In this document: one piece after another, positions 25,288-35,028 of the stretch
How the letters are laid out: every line of letters begins with the position of its first letter
Numbering within the stretch: the stretch's first letter is position 1
Origin: Aquimarina sp. RZ0
GTDB taxonomy: Bacteria > Bacteroidota > Bacteroidia > Flavobacteriales > Flavobacteriaceae
Direction of reading: 5' to 3'
DNA length: 40,049 bases
Assembly: GCF_008370685.1 (NCBI RefSeq)
Contig: NZ_VTZU01000065.1
Coordinates: forward strand, 1 to 40,049
Made by a program: the position numbers and the translations under genes
Notes under the pieces: model-generated
What the model saw: the letters and a program-made list of their open reading frames with translations, nothing else
What the model was told of the DNA's origin: nothing
Database searches by the model: none

Positions 25288-28200
25288 TTAAGGTTCAATT
25301 TTTTCTGTTGAGTCAATTTGTCTTACATATTCACTTGGAACTACGCCAAATTGTTTTTTGAAACATTTAGAAAAATAAGATGCAGTATTAAAGCCTGTCA
25401 TGTACATAATCTCTTTTACAGACATATCGCTTTGCTCTAAAAGCTGCATGGCTCTTTTAAGTCGAATATTTCTAATAAACTCACTTGACGAAAGCCCTGT
25501 TAGTTCTTTAAATTTCAGGTATAAATTACTACGGCTGTGACTCATTTCTTTTACTAACATCTCTACATTAAAGTCTGTATTCATCATATGTTTCTCTACG
25601 ATATCAATCGCCTTCTGTAAGAAACGTTCATCAGCAGAGGTCACCGTGACCTCTTTGGGTTGCAACACTATTTTTCTATTAAACACTCTTCGTAATTCTT
25701 CTCTCTGTTTCATAATATTAGAGAGTTTAAGCTCTAATAATTCCATATCAAAGGGTTTTCTTATATAATCATCTGCTCCTGTCTTTAATCCATGGATTTC
25801 ACTTTCTTGCGAGGATTTGGCGGTGAGCATTAACACAGGGATATGACTGGTTTCCTTGGCTATTTTTATCTTTTTACAGAACTTAATTCCATCCATTACA
25901 GGCATTAAGACATCTGTAAGAATAATATTAGGCATATGCTTAATTGCCGTTTTAAAACCTTCTTCTCCGTTTTCTGCCTCATACACTTTATAATTTTCGC
26001 TAAGTGCCTGTTTGATAAAAGCTCTGATATCTGCATTATCATCAACTACTAATAGTACTGGTAACTTAGAGCGTGATTGCGATAGACTTTGATCTTCGAT
26101 TTCATCGTTAATACCTATGGCAAAAGACTCTTTTTCAGAAGATCGCATCAGAAAATCACTTTCTGTATCTTCTTTACAGCTAATTCCTTTAATATTGATA
26201 TACGCTTCTTTTTCTGCGGGTAGCATCACAATAAAATTTGTACCAACTTTTCGCTCACTTTGTACATTAATGGCTCCTTGATGAAGTTCTACCAGGTTTT
26301 TAACAAAAGAAAGACCGATCCCTACTCCTTGCGGGTTTACTTTTTGTTTATCCTTTGCCACATAAAATCGCTCAAAAATACTATCCAGCTTACCTTTGGA
26401 TATTCCTGGTCCAGAATCTCTTACTTGCAATACCACATATTTTTTGCTTTTAGGTTCAGGAATGATTTTTCCTATATTTTCTATTTCATTTTCTAAAGAA
26501 ATATCAATACTGATGGCACCGTTGTCTGGAGTAAACTTGAAAGCGTTTGATAATAAATTATTAATTATCTTCTCCATCGCATCATGATCAAACCAGGATT
26601 CAATTGTAGGATCAACGGATTTGATACTGAACTCTATTTGTTGTTTATGTGCCAAAAACTGAAATGGTTCTCCTACTTCTTTTATAAAATCAGTTACATT
26701 TCCTGGTCGTACTACGAGCCTCATTTTACCTTGATTCATCTTTCTAAAATCCAGCAGTTGATTGACTAGCCGCATAAGAGAATCTGTATTTTTATGCATC
26801 AGATGATATTGTTCCTGTAATACGGTATCATCTAATTTATTTCCAAATTTCTGAAGGTATTCCAGGGGCCCTTTGATAAGTGTAAGTGGGGTTCTAAACT
26901 CATGAGAGATATTCGTGAAAAACTCCAGTTTCATTCGTTGCACCTCTTCTTCTTTTTCTTTTTCCAGATTATCCAGCGTGAATTTATGTTTTCTATTGGT
27001 TCTATTGATAGTACTTCTCCAAAAAACCAATAATAGTCCTATTCCTAAAAGGCAGTATATTACGTATGCTGTTTTGGTTCTCCAAAATGGTGGGATCACA
27101 TTGATTCTTAATTCGGATGGTGTTTTATCCCAAATCCCATCGTTATTTGATGTTTTTACTTTTAATACATAATTTCCTGGTGCTAAATTTGTATAGGTAG
27201 CAAATCTTTTTTCTGCCGTGGTAAATATCCAGTCATCATTAAACCCTTCTAGCATATAGGCAAATTGATTCTTTTTTGAAGCTGCATAGTGCAGTGCTGC
27301 AAATTCAAAAGAAAAACTATTTTCCCAATATTTTAACTGAATCTCATTTATCTTGCTCAATGATTCGGTTAACAAAACTCTACCATTGATTTCTTCTCCT
27401 ATCTGAACAGGCTTATTCGAAATCATAAAATCGGTAATCACTGTTTCTGCTTCAAATACATTTTCACTAATGTTATCCGGATAGAACGAATTAAAACCAT
27501 TAATACCACCAAAAAGCATTTCACCATCTTTTCGTTTTAAACAAGCTAATTCCTGAAATTCATTATCTTGTAATCCATCATTGACATCATAATTTTTAAA
27601 CGATTCTTCTTTAGGGTTAAACCTGGATAAACCTTTATTGGTTGATAGCCATAAACACCCTATTTCATCTTCTAAAATTCCCTTGATTACATTATTAGGC
27701 ATTCCATTTTCTTCTGAGTAGGAAATAAATGTTCCTTGTTCATCATTAGATGATGGGATGTACTTATTCAATCCTCCGCCAAATGTTCCTACCCATAGGT
27801 CTCCTGCCTCACTTTCATAAATGGATAAGATATAATTATGGCTTATCGATGTTGAATCACTGGGTGAATGCTTATAAACTTCGAATTTGGGCTTTTTTTT
27901 GGTTCGCTCTTGTCTGGGTAGTTTACATAAACCTTTTGAGGTAGCAAACCAAATATCTTTATGACTATCCTGATAGATATTACGGATAATATTATCAGAA
28001 ATAGAACTTATATTAGATTCATTGGCAAGCAAAATATCTTTTATGTATTCTCCGCTATCTTTTTGATATAACCATCGATACACGCCACCGCCGTATGTGC
28101 CTATCCAGAAATTTTTCTGATCATCTTCTAATAAAGCAAAAACACTATTATTTATTTCATTTACTTTTTTTATCTGATCTTCTTTAATTTGATCAGGGTT

Positions 28201-29553
28201 TGTTATATCTACAGATAGTAATCCCGGTATATTTTCGATTCCTATATAGAGGATCTTTTTTTGATGGTTCTGAACTTCTGTTAATGCGAATGCCTTGTTA
28301 ACTTTCCTAAAGTTTTGAAACCCTTTATAGCCTCCCACATCATTCTTCTCAGATAGCATATTGAGTCCTCCTCCTTCGGTTCCGATCCAAAGGCTTCCGT
28401 TACTATCTTCATACATTGATCTTATTTTGTTATAGCTTAGGCTGGTAGGATCAATGGTTTTTCTAATGTGATAAAATTGTTTTCTTTCCGGGTCAAACTT
28501 ATTAACTCCTCCTCCATTAGTACCAATCCATACAATGCCTGTTTTATCTAAGTATAGAGATTTAATAACATTTTTAGTTATACTGTTAGGGTTACGTAAA
28601 TCGTAAATAAACCTATCTTTTAATACTGGTAAATTATTAGCTGGTGAGTTGCTATAATATAACAGTCCGTTACTTGTTCCTCCCCATATATTATTGTTAT
28701 TATCAACCAGTACCTGGGGGTGGTCATTCCTATTGATAATATGAAATTTTGGAGAATCACTCTTTTTTAATTGACTAAATAATCCAAGATCTGAACCAAT
28801 GATTAGATTTCCTGATGTATCTTCTGCTATAGATTTCACATATAGATCTGGTAATCCCATAGCATTATTCATTAATCTAAAATAAAAATCACCACTTTTG
28901 TCTCTTGATAATTTATGTAGGCCTCCCATGCTTCCTACCCATAGTCGGTTCTTACTATCTTCATAAATGGTATAAATAGAATTTCCTTTCCAACCATTAC
29001 TCAGTGGTTCTTGTTCTAGGGCGAAACGATGAAATTTTAAGGAATCTAATGGTTTATTGAGGTCTGCCATATTGAGACCATTATTGGTTCCTACCCATAG
29101 CCTGTTTTCCATATCAACACGGATGGATATAATGTAGTCGTTACTTAAACTTTCTTTATTATTCTTATCGTTTTTAAATTGTGTGAATTTTTCGGTAGAC
29201 TGATTAAAATAGTTTAACCCACCTCCTGTAGTTCCGATCCATAAGCCTCCTTTTTTATCTCCTGTAATAGAAAATATAAGATTACTACTTATATTATCTT
29301 TTGAGTTTGCTTCTGGTTTATATACCGAAAAAGAATATCCATCATATTTATTTAATCCGTCGTGTGTTCCAAACCACATGAATCCTTGTGTATCCTGATA
29401 AATACTGTTTATATCGCTTTGAGAAAGTCCATCATTGGTTGTGATATGATCAAAATATATAGGATCCTGGCTATAACATATCTCTCCTATCATTAAAAAA
29501 AAGACTCCAATACTCAATAATATCAAAGAAAATTTATCCTTACTTATATCCAT
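25288..29553 (-). CDS. Hybrid two-component system sensor/regulator (HTCS)
   Basis: One 1421-residue chain holds the whole pathway. There is an export signal (1-29), then a periplasmic propeller of Reg_prop repeats (about 35-700, recurring LWVGTNNGLN and IWIGTNGGGVNKF). A Y_Y_Y domain follows at about 755-815, a membrane span at about 826-846, a kinase core with His884 in ISHEFRTPLT, and an ATPase domain with NLLSNAFKF, DSGPGI and GVGIGLSFVK. A receiver with phospho-acceptor Asp1214 (LTDVLMPVMDG) and a C-terminal AraC-type DNA-binding domain (about 1325-1415) complete it. In Bacteroidota such proteins sense an oligosaccharide in the periplasm and switch on the adjacent utilisation locus. The obvious targets are the GH2-to-DUF5060 genes and the sulfatase. 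A fine-tuned ligand cannot be read from sequence. Confidence 0.97.
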   Translation of the reverse strand: MDISKDKFSLILLSIGVFFLMIGEICYSQDPIYFDHITTNDGLSQSDINSIYQDTQGFMWFGTHDGLNKYDGYSFSVYKPEANSKDNISSNLIFSITGDKKGGLWIGTTGGGLNYFNQSTEKFTQFKNDKNNKESLSNDYIISIRVDMENRLWVGTNNGLNMADLNKPLDSLKFHRFALEQEPLSNGWKGNSIYTIYEDSKNRLWVGSMGGLHKLSRDKSGDFYFRLMNNAMGLPDLYVKSIAEDTSGNLIIGSDLGLFSQLKKSDSPKFHIINRNDHPQVLVDNNNNIWGGTSNGLLYYSNSPANNLPVLKDRFIYDLRNPNSITKNVIKSLYLDKTGIVWIGTNGGGVNKFDPERKQFYHIRKTIDPTSLSYNKIRSMYEDSNGSLWIGTEGGGLNMLSEKNDVGGYKGFQNFRKVNKAFALTEVQNHQKKILYIGIENIPGLLSVDITNPDQIKEDQIKKVNEINNSVFALLEDDQKNFWIGTYGGGVYRWLYQKDSGEYIKDILLANESNISSISDNIIRNIYQDSHKDIWFATSKGLCKLPRQERTKKKPKFEVYKHSPSDSTSISHNYILSIYESEAGDLWVGTFGGGLNKYIPSSNDEQGTFISYSEENGMPNNVIKGILEDEIGCLWLSTNKGLSRFNPKEESFKNYDVNDGLQDNEFQELACLKRKDGEMLFGGINGFNSFYPDNISENVFEAETVITDFMISNKPVQIGEEINGRVLLTESLSKINEIQLKYWENSFSFEFAALHYAASKKNQFAYMLEGFNDDWIFTTAEKRFATYTNLAPGNYVLKVKTSNNDGIWDKTPSELRINVIPPFWRTKTAYVIYCLLGIGLLLVFWRSTINRTNRKHKFTLDNLEKEKEEEVQRMKLEFFTNISHEFRTPLTLIKGPLEYLQKFGNKLDDTVLQEQYHLMHKNTDSLMRLVNQLLDFRKMNQGKMRLVVRPGNVTDFIKEVGEPFQFLAHKQQIEFSIKSVDPTIESWFDHDAMEKIINNLLSNAFKFTPDNGAISIDISLENEIENIGKIIPEPKSKKYVVLQVRDSGPGISKGKLDSIFERFYVAKDKQKVNPQGVGIGLSFVKNLVELHQGAINVQSERKVGTNFIVMLPAEKEAYINIKGISCKEDTESDFLMRSSEKESFAIGINDEIEDQSLSQSRSKLPVLLVVDDNADIRAFIKQALSENYKVYEAENGEEGFKTAIKHMPNIILTDVLMPVMDGIKFCKKIKIAKETSHIPVLMLTAKSSQESEIHGLKTGADDYIRKPFDMELLELKLSNIMKQREELRRVFNRKIVLQPKEVTVTSADERFLQKAIDIVEKHMMNTDFNVEMLVKEMSHSRSNLYLKFKELTGLSSSEFIRNIRLKRAMQLLEQSDMSVKEIMYMTGFNTASYFSKCFKKQFGVVPSEYVRQIDSTEKIEP

Positions 29554-29680
29554 AATCTTATTCCATTTTTTAATTTGTCAAACCACTAAATGATTACTGT
29601 TTTATACTATTTCTGAATTAAAATCACTTTTTAAAATTTACTTTTATTTGAGTATTTTTAAAACGGAATTGGTATTAGTA

Positions 29681-32600
29681 TTAAAATCCAACAGGACTTA
29701 TCTGTATTGAATAATCATATGTACCTGATTGTATACTATGTTTTTTTAACGGTGCCGCTTTAAGGCTCCAGGAATTATATCCCGCAACTCCTTGCTGTTT
29801 ATGATCAATCGCGAGTGTTATTGTTTCCTCTTTTACTAATTCACATTTGTATTTTGCGGTTTCAAGGTTCTCGATAGTATACGGATACGCACTAAACTCA
29901 AATAATCCGCCTTGCACCTGTATTCCTTTACCCTCATTATCCAGAAATTTTACCCAACGGGTATCTGTACGATTAGCATATTCCTGTGGATATGCGTAGG
30001 ACGCACCTAACTCTTCTAATGTATTCTTATACATTCCGACAAAAGCAGCTTGATTGCGATCTATATAATTTTCGTGTGGTCCCTTACCATACCAAACTAC
30101 TTGTTTTAAGTCCTTGGTAACTCCCATTTGAACTCCTATCCGAGGAATATTTGCCAAATAATCAGGCGCATTTAATGAATTATATATTTTAATGGTACCA
30201 TCAGAAAGAATTTTATAGATCATATTATACCCTAGTTCTTGACCTAATTGATATTTTGCTTCAATCTGAATTTCATTCTCTGCTATCTTCTTATACTTAA
30301 AGTTAAGTAATTTTTGTTTGGCACTTGCATCTTTCCATATATTAATTCCCGGTATTCTTTTTATGACAGCTCTATCATTATCTGTTGTAGCTCTCCAGAA
30401 ATTAGGCTTCAGCGATTTTTTTACTAATTCTTTTCCTGCATACTCGTATGACTTTAAAAAACCAGTTATCATATCAAAAACTATATGTATTGTATCATTT
30501 GCGACGGTAAGACCAGCATCAGATTCTTTTATTGTAAGACTCCCTTTTTCAGTTTTTTCGGATATTGAAATTCTATTAAAATTCCTACTCACTATAAATT
30601 GTTCTGATGCAACTATATGATTACTCCCTGACCATAGATTTGTTTTTTTTGATTTTGCATATATATTAAAAAAGTATTCTTTACTGTTTTTAAAAACATA
30701 ATTGCTTTGTATTCTACCAATGCTATTCTCTCTTGGCGCCAAGGATTCCAGAGACACTATTCCGTTTTCTACAATCACTCCATCCTCTATTAATTCAAAG
30801 CTAAAGTTATATATGTCTGTATGAAGAAAACTGTGACGATTCGTGATTTCTATTGTTTTTTTATCGTTTTTAAATTTTGAAAACACAATAGGCTGAAACA
30901 CATATTTACATTCGTACATTACTGGTTTTACTGTCTGATCTGCATTGATAATACCATTTAGGCAAAAATTTCCATCATTGAGCTCACTCCCAAAATAACC
31001 GCCGTATACAAATTGTTCGCAACCATCCTCTTCTTTTACCAGTATTCCCTGATCCATCCAATCCCATATAAAACCGCCAGCCAATCGTGGATTTTTATGA
31101 ATAATATCCCAGATTTCTTTTAATCCTCCATTTGAGTTTCCCATCGCGTGTGAATATTCACAAGAAATTACAGGTTTCTTTTTTGTCTGAGAAAGTTCCA
31201 TTTCTATAAACTCTTCTGGTGTAGGATACATTCTACTTATAATATCTACAAAGTCCTGGTTATCCTCAGGTGTATTTTTAGACTGAGGTGATAATTTACC
31301 ACCACTACCATTTGCAGCTTCATAATGAATAATTCTACTGGTATCATACCATTTTATCCAGCCTGCCATAGCGGCATGATTGGGTCCTACTCCAGATTCG
31401 TTCCCCAAAGACCAGGAAAAAATTGAAGGGTGATTTTTATCCCGCTCCACCATACGAACGGCTCTATCTAAAAAAGCAGTCCCCCATTGTGGGTTATTGG
31501 TCAGCTCTCCACGCACTCCGTGGCTCTCTACATTTGCCTCGTCCATTACATAAATCCCATACGCATCGCATAAATCATAGAATTCTGGATTATTAGGGTA
31601 ATGGCTACAACGCACGGCATTAAAATTATAACTTTTTAACAGCTCCACATCGCGTTTCATATCCTCATAACTAACTGTCTTTCCTGTTTTGGCATTATGA
31701 TCATGCCTATTTACACCATATAATTTTACGGCCTGTCCATTCACTTTAAAAACTCCATCTGTCGTCTCATATTTTCTAAAACCGACCTGACAAGACTTAG
31801 CCTCTATTATTTTATCGTTTTTATCTTTTAACGAGAGTACCATCGTGTATAGGTTTGGGGTTTCTGCAGACCATTTTTTGGGGTTTTTAATTTCCATATT
31901 AATAAAATCAAACTTTGGTGTCCATCGCTGATCCCACCAATATCCAGTGATATCTTCTACAGAAATCGTTTGCTTCTTAATCAGTTTTGATTTTCTATAG
32001 AGCGAAGCTGTTAACTTATAATCTTTGGGATTTTCTCCTTTGGGAATCTCTATTTTGGGTCGTATGGTTAGTGTTGCATCTTTATAAATTTTATCTAAAT
32101 CCGTTTTTACAAAAAAATCGGTAAGTGCAACCTGAGGTTCTGCAAACAATAGCACATCACGATGGATACCTCCTAATCGCCAATGATCCTGAGACTCCAG
32201 ATAGGAACCATCAGACCATTTAAAAACTTTTGTTATTATAGTATTCTCTCCTTCTTTTAAATACTTCGTAATATCAAACTCTGCAGGGAGTCTACTGCCC
32301 TGACTATATCCTACTTTTTTACCATTTATCCATACATAAAAGGCAGAAGAGACTCCTCCAAAATGAATATGTACATTCATATTGTTCCACCCGGAAGGGA
32401 GCGTAAAACTTCTTTTATAAATACCAACAGGGTTATTATCTTCTGGCAAATAAGGGTAATTATTAGTCCCCCAGGGATGCCTGGAATTAGTATAAATCCT
32501 TAAGCCATATCCATGCATCTCCCAATTAGATGGAACTGAGATTTCCTCCCAGTCCGCAAAAGTTTTTTCTAAGAAATTCTTAGGACTCTCTTTTGGGCTT

Positions 32601-32818
32601 TTAGAAAAATTAAATTTCCAGTTTCCATTGAGGCTATATACTCTTTTAGAATTTCTTTTATCCAGCGTCAGCGCATTTTTGACAGAAGAAAAAGAATACA
32701 TAGTTGCTCTGGCGGGCAATTTATTGACACCTATAACCTGAGGATTCTCCCAGTCATTTTGCTGAGCCTTCAGCTGTAAAACCAATAATAAAACAAAAAC
32801 AAAAGGATATTTACTCAT
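29681..32818 (-). CDS. GH2 beta-galactosidase, LacZ-like, exported
   Basis: The 1045-residue length and order match LacZ-type GH2 enzymes: export signal (MSKYPFVFVLLLVLQLKAQ), sugar-binding jelly roll (about 45-225), Ig-like domain, TIM barrel (about 335-620) and C-terminal Bgal_small_N domain (about 770-1040, with WYGKGPHENYIDR). The acid/base is Glu474 in SLGNESGVG and the nucleophile Glu554 in SCEYSHAMGN; both are intact. It hydrolyses terminal beta-galactosides, here most likely oligosaccharides of an algal galactan in the periplasm. It lies between the sensor (127 bp) and the ThuA gene (about 200 bp), all on the minus strand. Confidence 0.95.
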   Translation of the reverse strand: MSKYPFVFVLLLVLQLKAQQNDWENPQVIGVNKLPARATMYSFSSVKNALTLDKRNSKRVYSLNGNWKFNFSKSPKESPKNFLEKTFADWEEISVPSNWEMHGYGLRIYTNSRHPWGTNNYPYLPEDNNPVGIYKRSFTLPSGWNNMNVHIHFGGVSSAFYVWINGKKVGYSQGSRLPAEFDITKYLKEGENTIITKVFKWSDGSYLESQDHWRLGGIHRDVLLFAEPQVALTDFFVKTDLDKIYKDATLTIRPKIEIPKGENPKDYKLTASLYRKSKLIKKQTISVEDITGYWWDQRWTPKFDFINMEIKNPKKWSAETPNLYTMVLSLKDKNDKIIEAKSCQVGFRKYETTDGVFKVNGQAVKLYGVNRHDHNAKTGKTVSYEDMKRDVELLKSYNFNAVRCSHYPNNPEFYDLCDAYGIYVMDEANVESHGVRGELTNNPQWGTAFLDRAVRMVERDKNHPSIFSWSLGNESGVGPNHAAMAGWIKWYDTSRIIHYEAANGSGGKLSPQSKNTPEDNQDFVDIISRMYPTPEEFIEMELSQTKKKPVISCEYSHAMGNSNGGLKEIWDIIHKNPRLAGGFIWDWMDQGILVKEEDGCEQFVYGGYFGSELNDGNFCLNGIINADQTVKPVMYECKYVFQPIVFSKFKNDKKTIEITNRHSFLHTDIYNFSFELIEDGVIVENGIVSLESLAPRENSIGRIQSNYVFKNSKEYFFNIYAKSKKTNLWSGSNHIVASEQFIVSRNFNRISISEKTEKGSLTIKESDAGLTVANDTIHIVFDMITGFLKSYEYAGKELVKKSLKPNFWRATTDNDRAVIKRIPGINIWKDASAKQKLLNFKYKKIAENEIQIEAKYQLGQELGYNMIYKILSDGTIKIYNSLNAPDYLANIPRIGVQMGVTKDLKQVVWYGKGPHENYIDRNQAAFVGMYKNTLEELGASYAYPQEYANRTDTRWVKFLDNEGKGIQVQGGLFEFSAYPYTIENLETAKYKCELVKEETITLAIDHKQQGVAGYNSWSLKAAPLKKHSIQSGTYDYSIQISPVGF

Positions 32819-33015
32819 ACCTAATTCTTACTAAAAACTTAAAATTTCTTACAATCGAAATATATCAAACAAATATTTAGTTATTGGTAGATTCTCGTTT
32901 AATGTTTTATTCTAAAACCATATGTTCTGTACATTAGATCATATGATTTATAGTAAAGAATGTTTGACACTTAAAAAAATATATTATTAAGCTATTTTGT
33001 AAACAGTTTGCAAAG

Positions 33016-33834
33016 TTAATTTCTAGTTATCTTAGATGGGTATATAGGTGACACATTATTTTTCTCTGTTTTTTCTTTACTACCTGATGCCCATCTAATA
33101 CCTTTTGTTAATAATTTCCAGGCTGAAGGAGTATCAAAATCTTTAGGATCATGACCAATTGACACATAAAATACGCGTCCTTTTGCAAAATGTTTTTTCC
33201 AGGCGACTGGTATTACCGCACCTTTTATCCAATAGTCATAGGCTCCATCAAAGGTAGTTGTAGCTAATACTTGAGAGTTGGGATCAATATGCATATAATA
33301 TTGTTCTGTATTTTTTATCTCAAAGTCTGATATGCCTTTTGTAATTGGATCTTCTGTATTTATTATGCTTACTTTATAATCTATTTTACCTCCGGGGTGT
33401 GCCACCCATTGCCCTCCAATCATATATTGATAGGCTGTGCTTTTTCTAAAAGAATCTCCTAAGCCACCGTGACATCCAGCAATACCTGTCCCATTTTTGA
33501 CTGCAGTAAGCAGTCCTTTTTCCTGTTCTTTAGAGAGCTCTCCCATAGTCCAGTACTGAATAATCATATCGATAGAAGACATCACTTCTTTATTTGTATA
33601 TATTTCTAAGGTCTCAGAAACTGTTACGATTGCTTCTTCTTTCTCTAGCCACTCACCTACCCTTTGTGAGAAAACTCCAGGTTGATGGCCATCCCATCCT
33701 CCATATACCAATAATACTCTTTTTCCTTTTACTGTTGGTAATTCATCTTTTATTACTTCTTGTCCATATAAAGTTCCTATAGAAATCGATAACAAAATCG
33801 TTATCATCATACGTATACAGAGTATCTTTTTCAC
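33016..33834 (-). CDS. Exported ThuA domain protein
   Basis: The start is GTG at 33834. After a signal peptide (to about residue 24, LYGQ), the 272-residue protein is one ThuA domain with a class I amidotransferase-like fold: RVLLVYGGWDGHQPG, IIQYWTMGELSKEQ, GIAGCHGGLGDSF, the HPGG segment and GRVFYVSIGHDPKDF. ThuA is named from trehalose utilisation in rhizobia, where ThuA/ThuB work with 3-keto sugars. Exported ThuA proteins are common beside DUF1080 proteins in Bacteroidota and Planctomycetota. The next gene upstream encodes such a DUF1080 protein, so a shared keto-sugar step is plausible. The biochemical reaction is not settled. Confidence 0.9.
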   Translation of the reverse strand: MKKILCIRMMITILLSISIGTLYGQEVIKDELPTVKGKRVLLVYGGWDGHQPGVFSQRVGEWLEKEEAIVTVSETLEIYTNKEVMSSIDMIIQYWTMGELSKEQEKGLLTAVKNGTGIAGCHGGLGDSFRKSTAYQYMIGGQWVAHPGGKIDYKVSIINTEDPITKGISDFEIKNTEQYYMHIDPNSQVLATTTFDGAYDYWIKGAVIPVAWKKHFAKGRVFYVSIGHDPKDFDTPSAWKLLTKGIRWASGSKEKTEKNNVSPIYPSKITRN

Positions 33835-34014
33835 AGTTCTAATTTTTTAATGTTTTTTTTAATAGCACCCAAATAAAGTGCAGGCAACACTACTTTAGTA
33901 TCGTTTTAGAAATTCATCTGTTACGTAGTTCAAAACGTACAAAAAATATCAATTCGAGAATAGCTTTTGTATAGTAACCGTATAATTTTGTAACATCTTC
34001 TTTATAAAGACAAA

Positions 34015-34968
34015 TCACAAGCGGATTTGTTTTTTATATCTTTCTGGAAATTCTTTTACAGATCTGATTTGTATATCTTTATAATAAGCTTCAGCTCCTT
34101 CTGATTGCAACTGAATTTTTCCATCTGTCAATGCTTTTTCTTCTCCATTAATTACTTTCTTTGTATTTCTTACTACCATAACCACTTTATCATTTACAAT
34201 ATGAATACTTTGATTATTTACACAAATTATTTCTATTGTATTCCACTGTCCATTTGGTTTTTCATTATGTTTTTTTATGTGACAATATCCTGGATTTTTA
34301 TTTCCTGCTCCATAAGTAATAAGTGTATCTTTCACTCCTGTCACCTGATACAAGTTCTCTTTAATTTTTGTAGATATCACATCCGCTCTTGCATGTACTA
34401 AAGTAACAAAGTCTCCCATATCACCTTCTTGCACCTGACACTCCAGACCAGACATCCATACATTCCAAAAAGCACCGTGTTCTCCATGACAGTGATATAG
34501 TATTCCGTTATCTCTTTTTAGCTTCAATCTGGGTTCCCATTTTTTCTCTCCCCATTTAAATTTTGCCCTAAGATGATAATTTCCAAACGTAGTTACCGTA
34601 GTTAATCCCCCATAGATTTCTCCGGTAATCTTCAGAATAATTTTTTCCTTCTCTTTTGCTGTAGAAAAAACGTTTTTAGGATCATTATGCAACCCCAGTG
34701 GTGTGCCTATATGTACATTCTCACTTTTGGGATAGCCGCCTAATGCTACTGTTGAGTGTGGTACACCCATGAAGATCTCCCAATAAGACAACTTTTCATC
34801 AAGAAGATCTTGCCATTCACTGCTAATTGTAAAAGATTTACTCTCGCTTTGCCCAAAAGACAGCCCTGAGTACATTAAAAACAAAACTAGCAACCCTCTT
34901 TTGGGTGTTAAAAATATACTCAGGTTGATTTTTTTAATTTTCATATGTATTCTATTCATATAATTCAC
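34015..34968 (-). CDS. DUF1080 (3-keto-disaccharide hydrolase) family protein
   Basis: The 317-residue protein has an export signal ending SGLSFGQ. A start at the Met at residue 9 (MKIKKINLS) would give a more usual signal length. The rest is one DUF1080 domain of concanavalin-like fold: TTFGNYHLRAKFKWGEKKWEPR, NGILYHCHGEHGAFWNVWMSGLECQVQEGDMGD, GQWNTIEIICVNNQSIHIVNDKVV, and the final KIQLQSEGAEAYYKDIQIR. Characterised members act on 3-keto-glycosides or disaccharides. It lies between ThuA and DUF5060 genes on the same strand, which suggests they act on one oligosaccharide. Which bond it cuts here is unknown. Confidence 0.92.
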   Translation of the reverse strand: MNYMNRIHMKIKKINLSIFLTPKRGLLVLFLMYSGLSFGQSESKSFTISSEWQDLLDEKLSYWEIFMGVPHSTVALGGYPKSENVHIGTPLGLHNDPKNVFSTAKEKEKIILKITGEIYGGLTTVTTFGNYHLRAKFKWGEKKWEPRLKLKRDNGILYHCHGEHGAFWNVWMSGLECQVQEGDMGDFVTLVHARADVISTKIKENLYQVTGVKDTLITYGAGNKNPGYCHIKKHNEKPNGQWNTIEIICVNNQSIHIVNDKVVMVVRNTKKVINGEEKALTDGKIQLQSEGAEAYYKDIQIRSVKEFPERYKKQIRL

Positions 34969-35028
34969 CTACAATCTTTAGATATGTTGAGAAAGCAGTT
35001 TTTCTTTTTCTCGATATTTTAAAGCTCA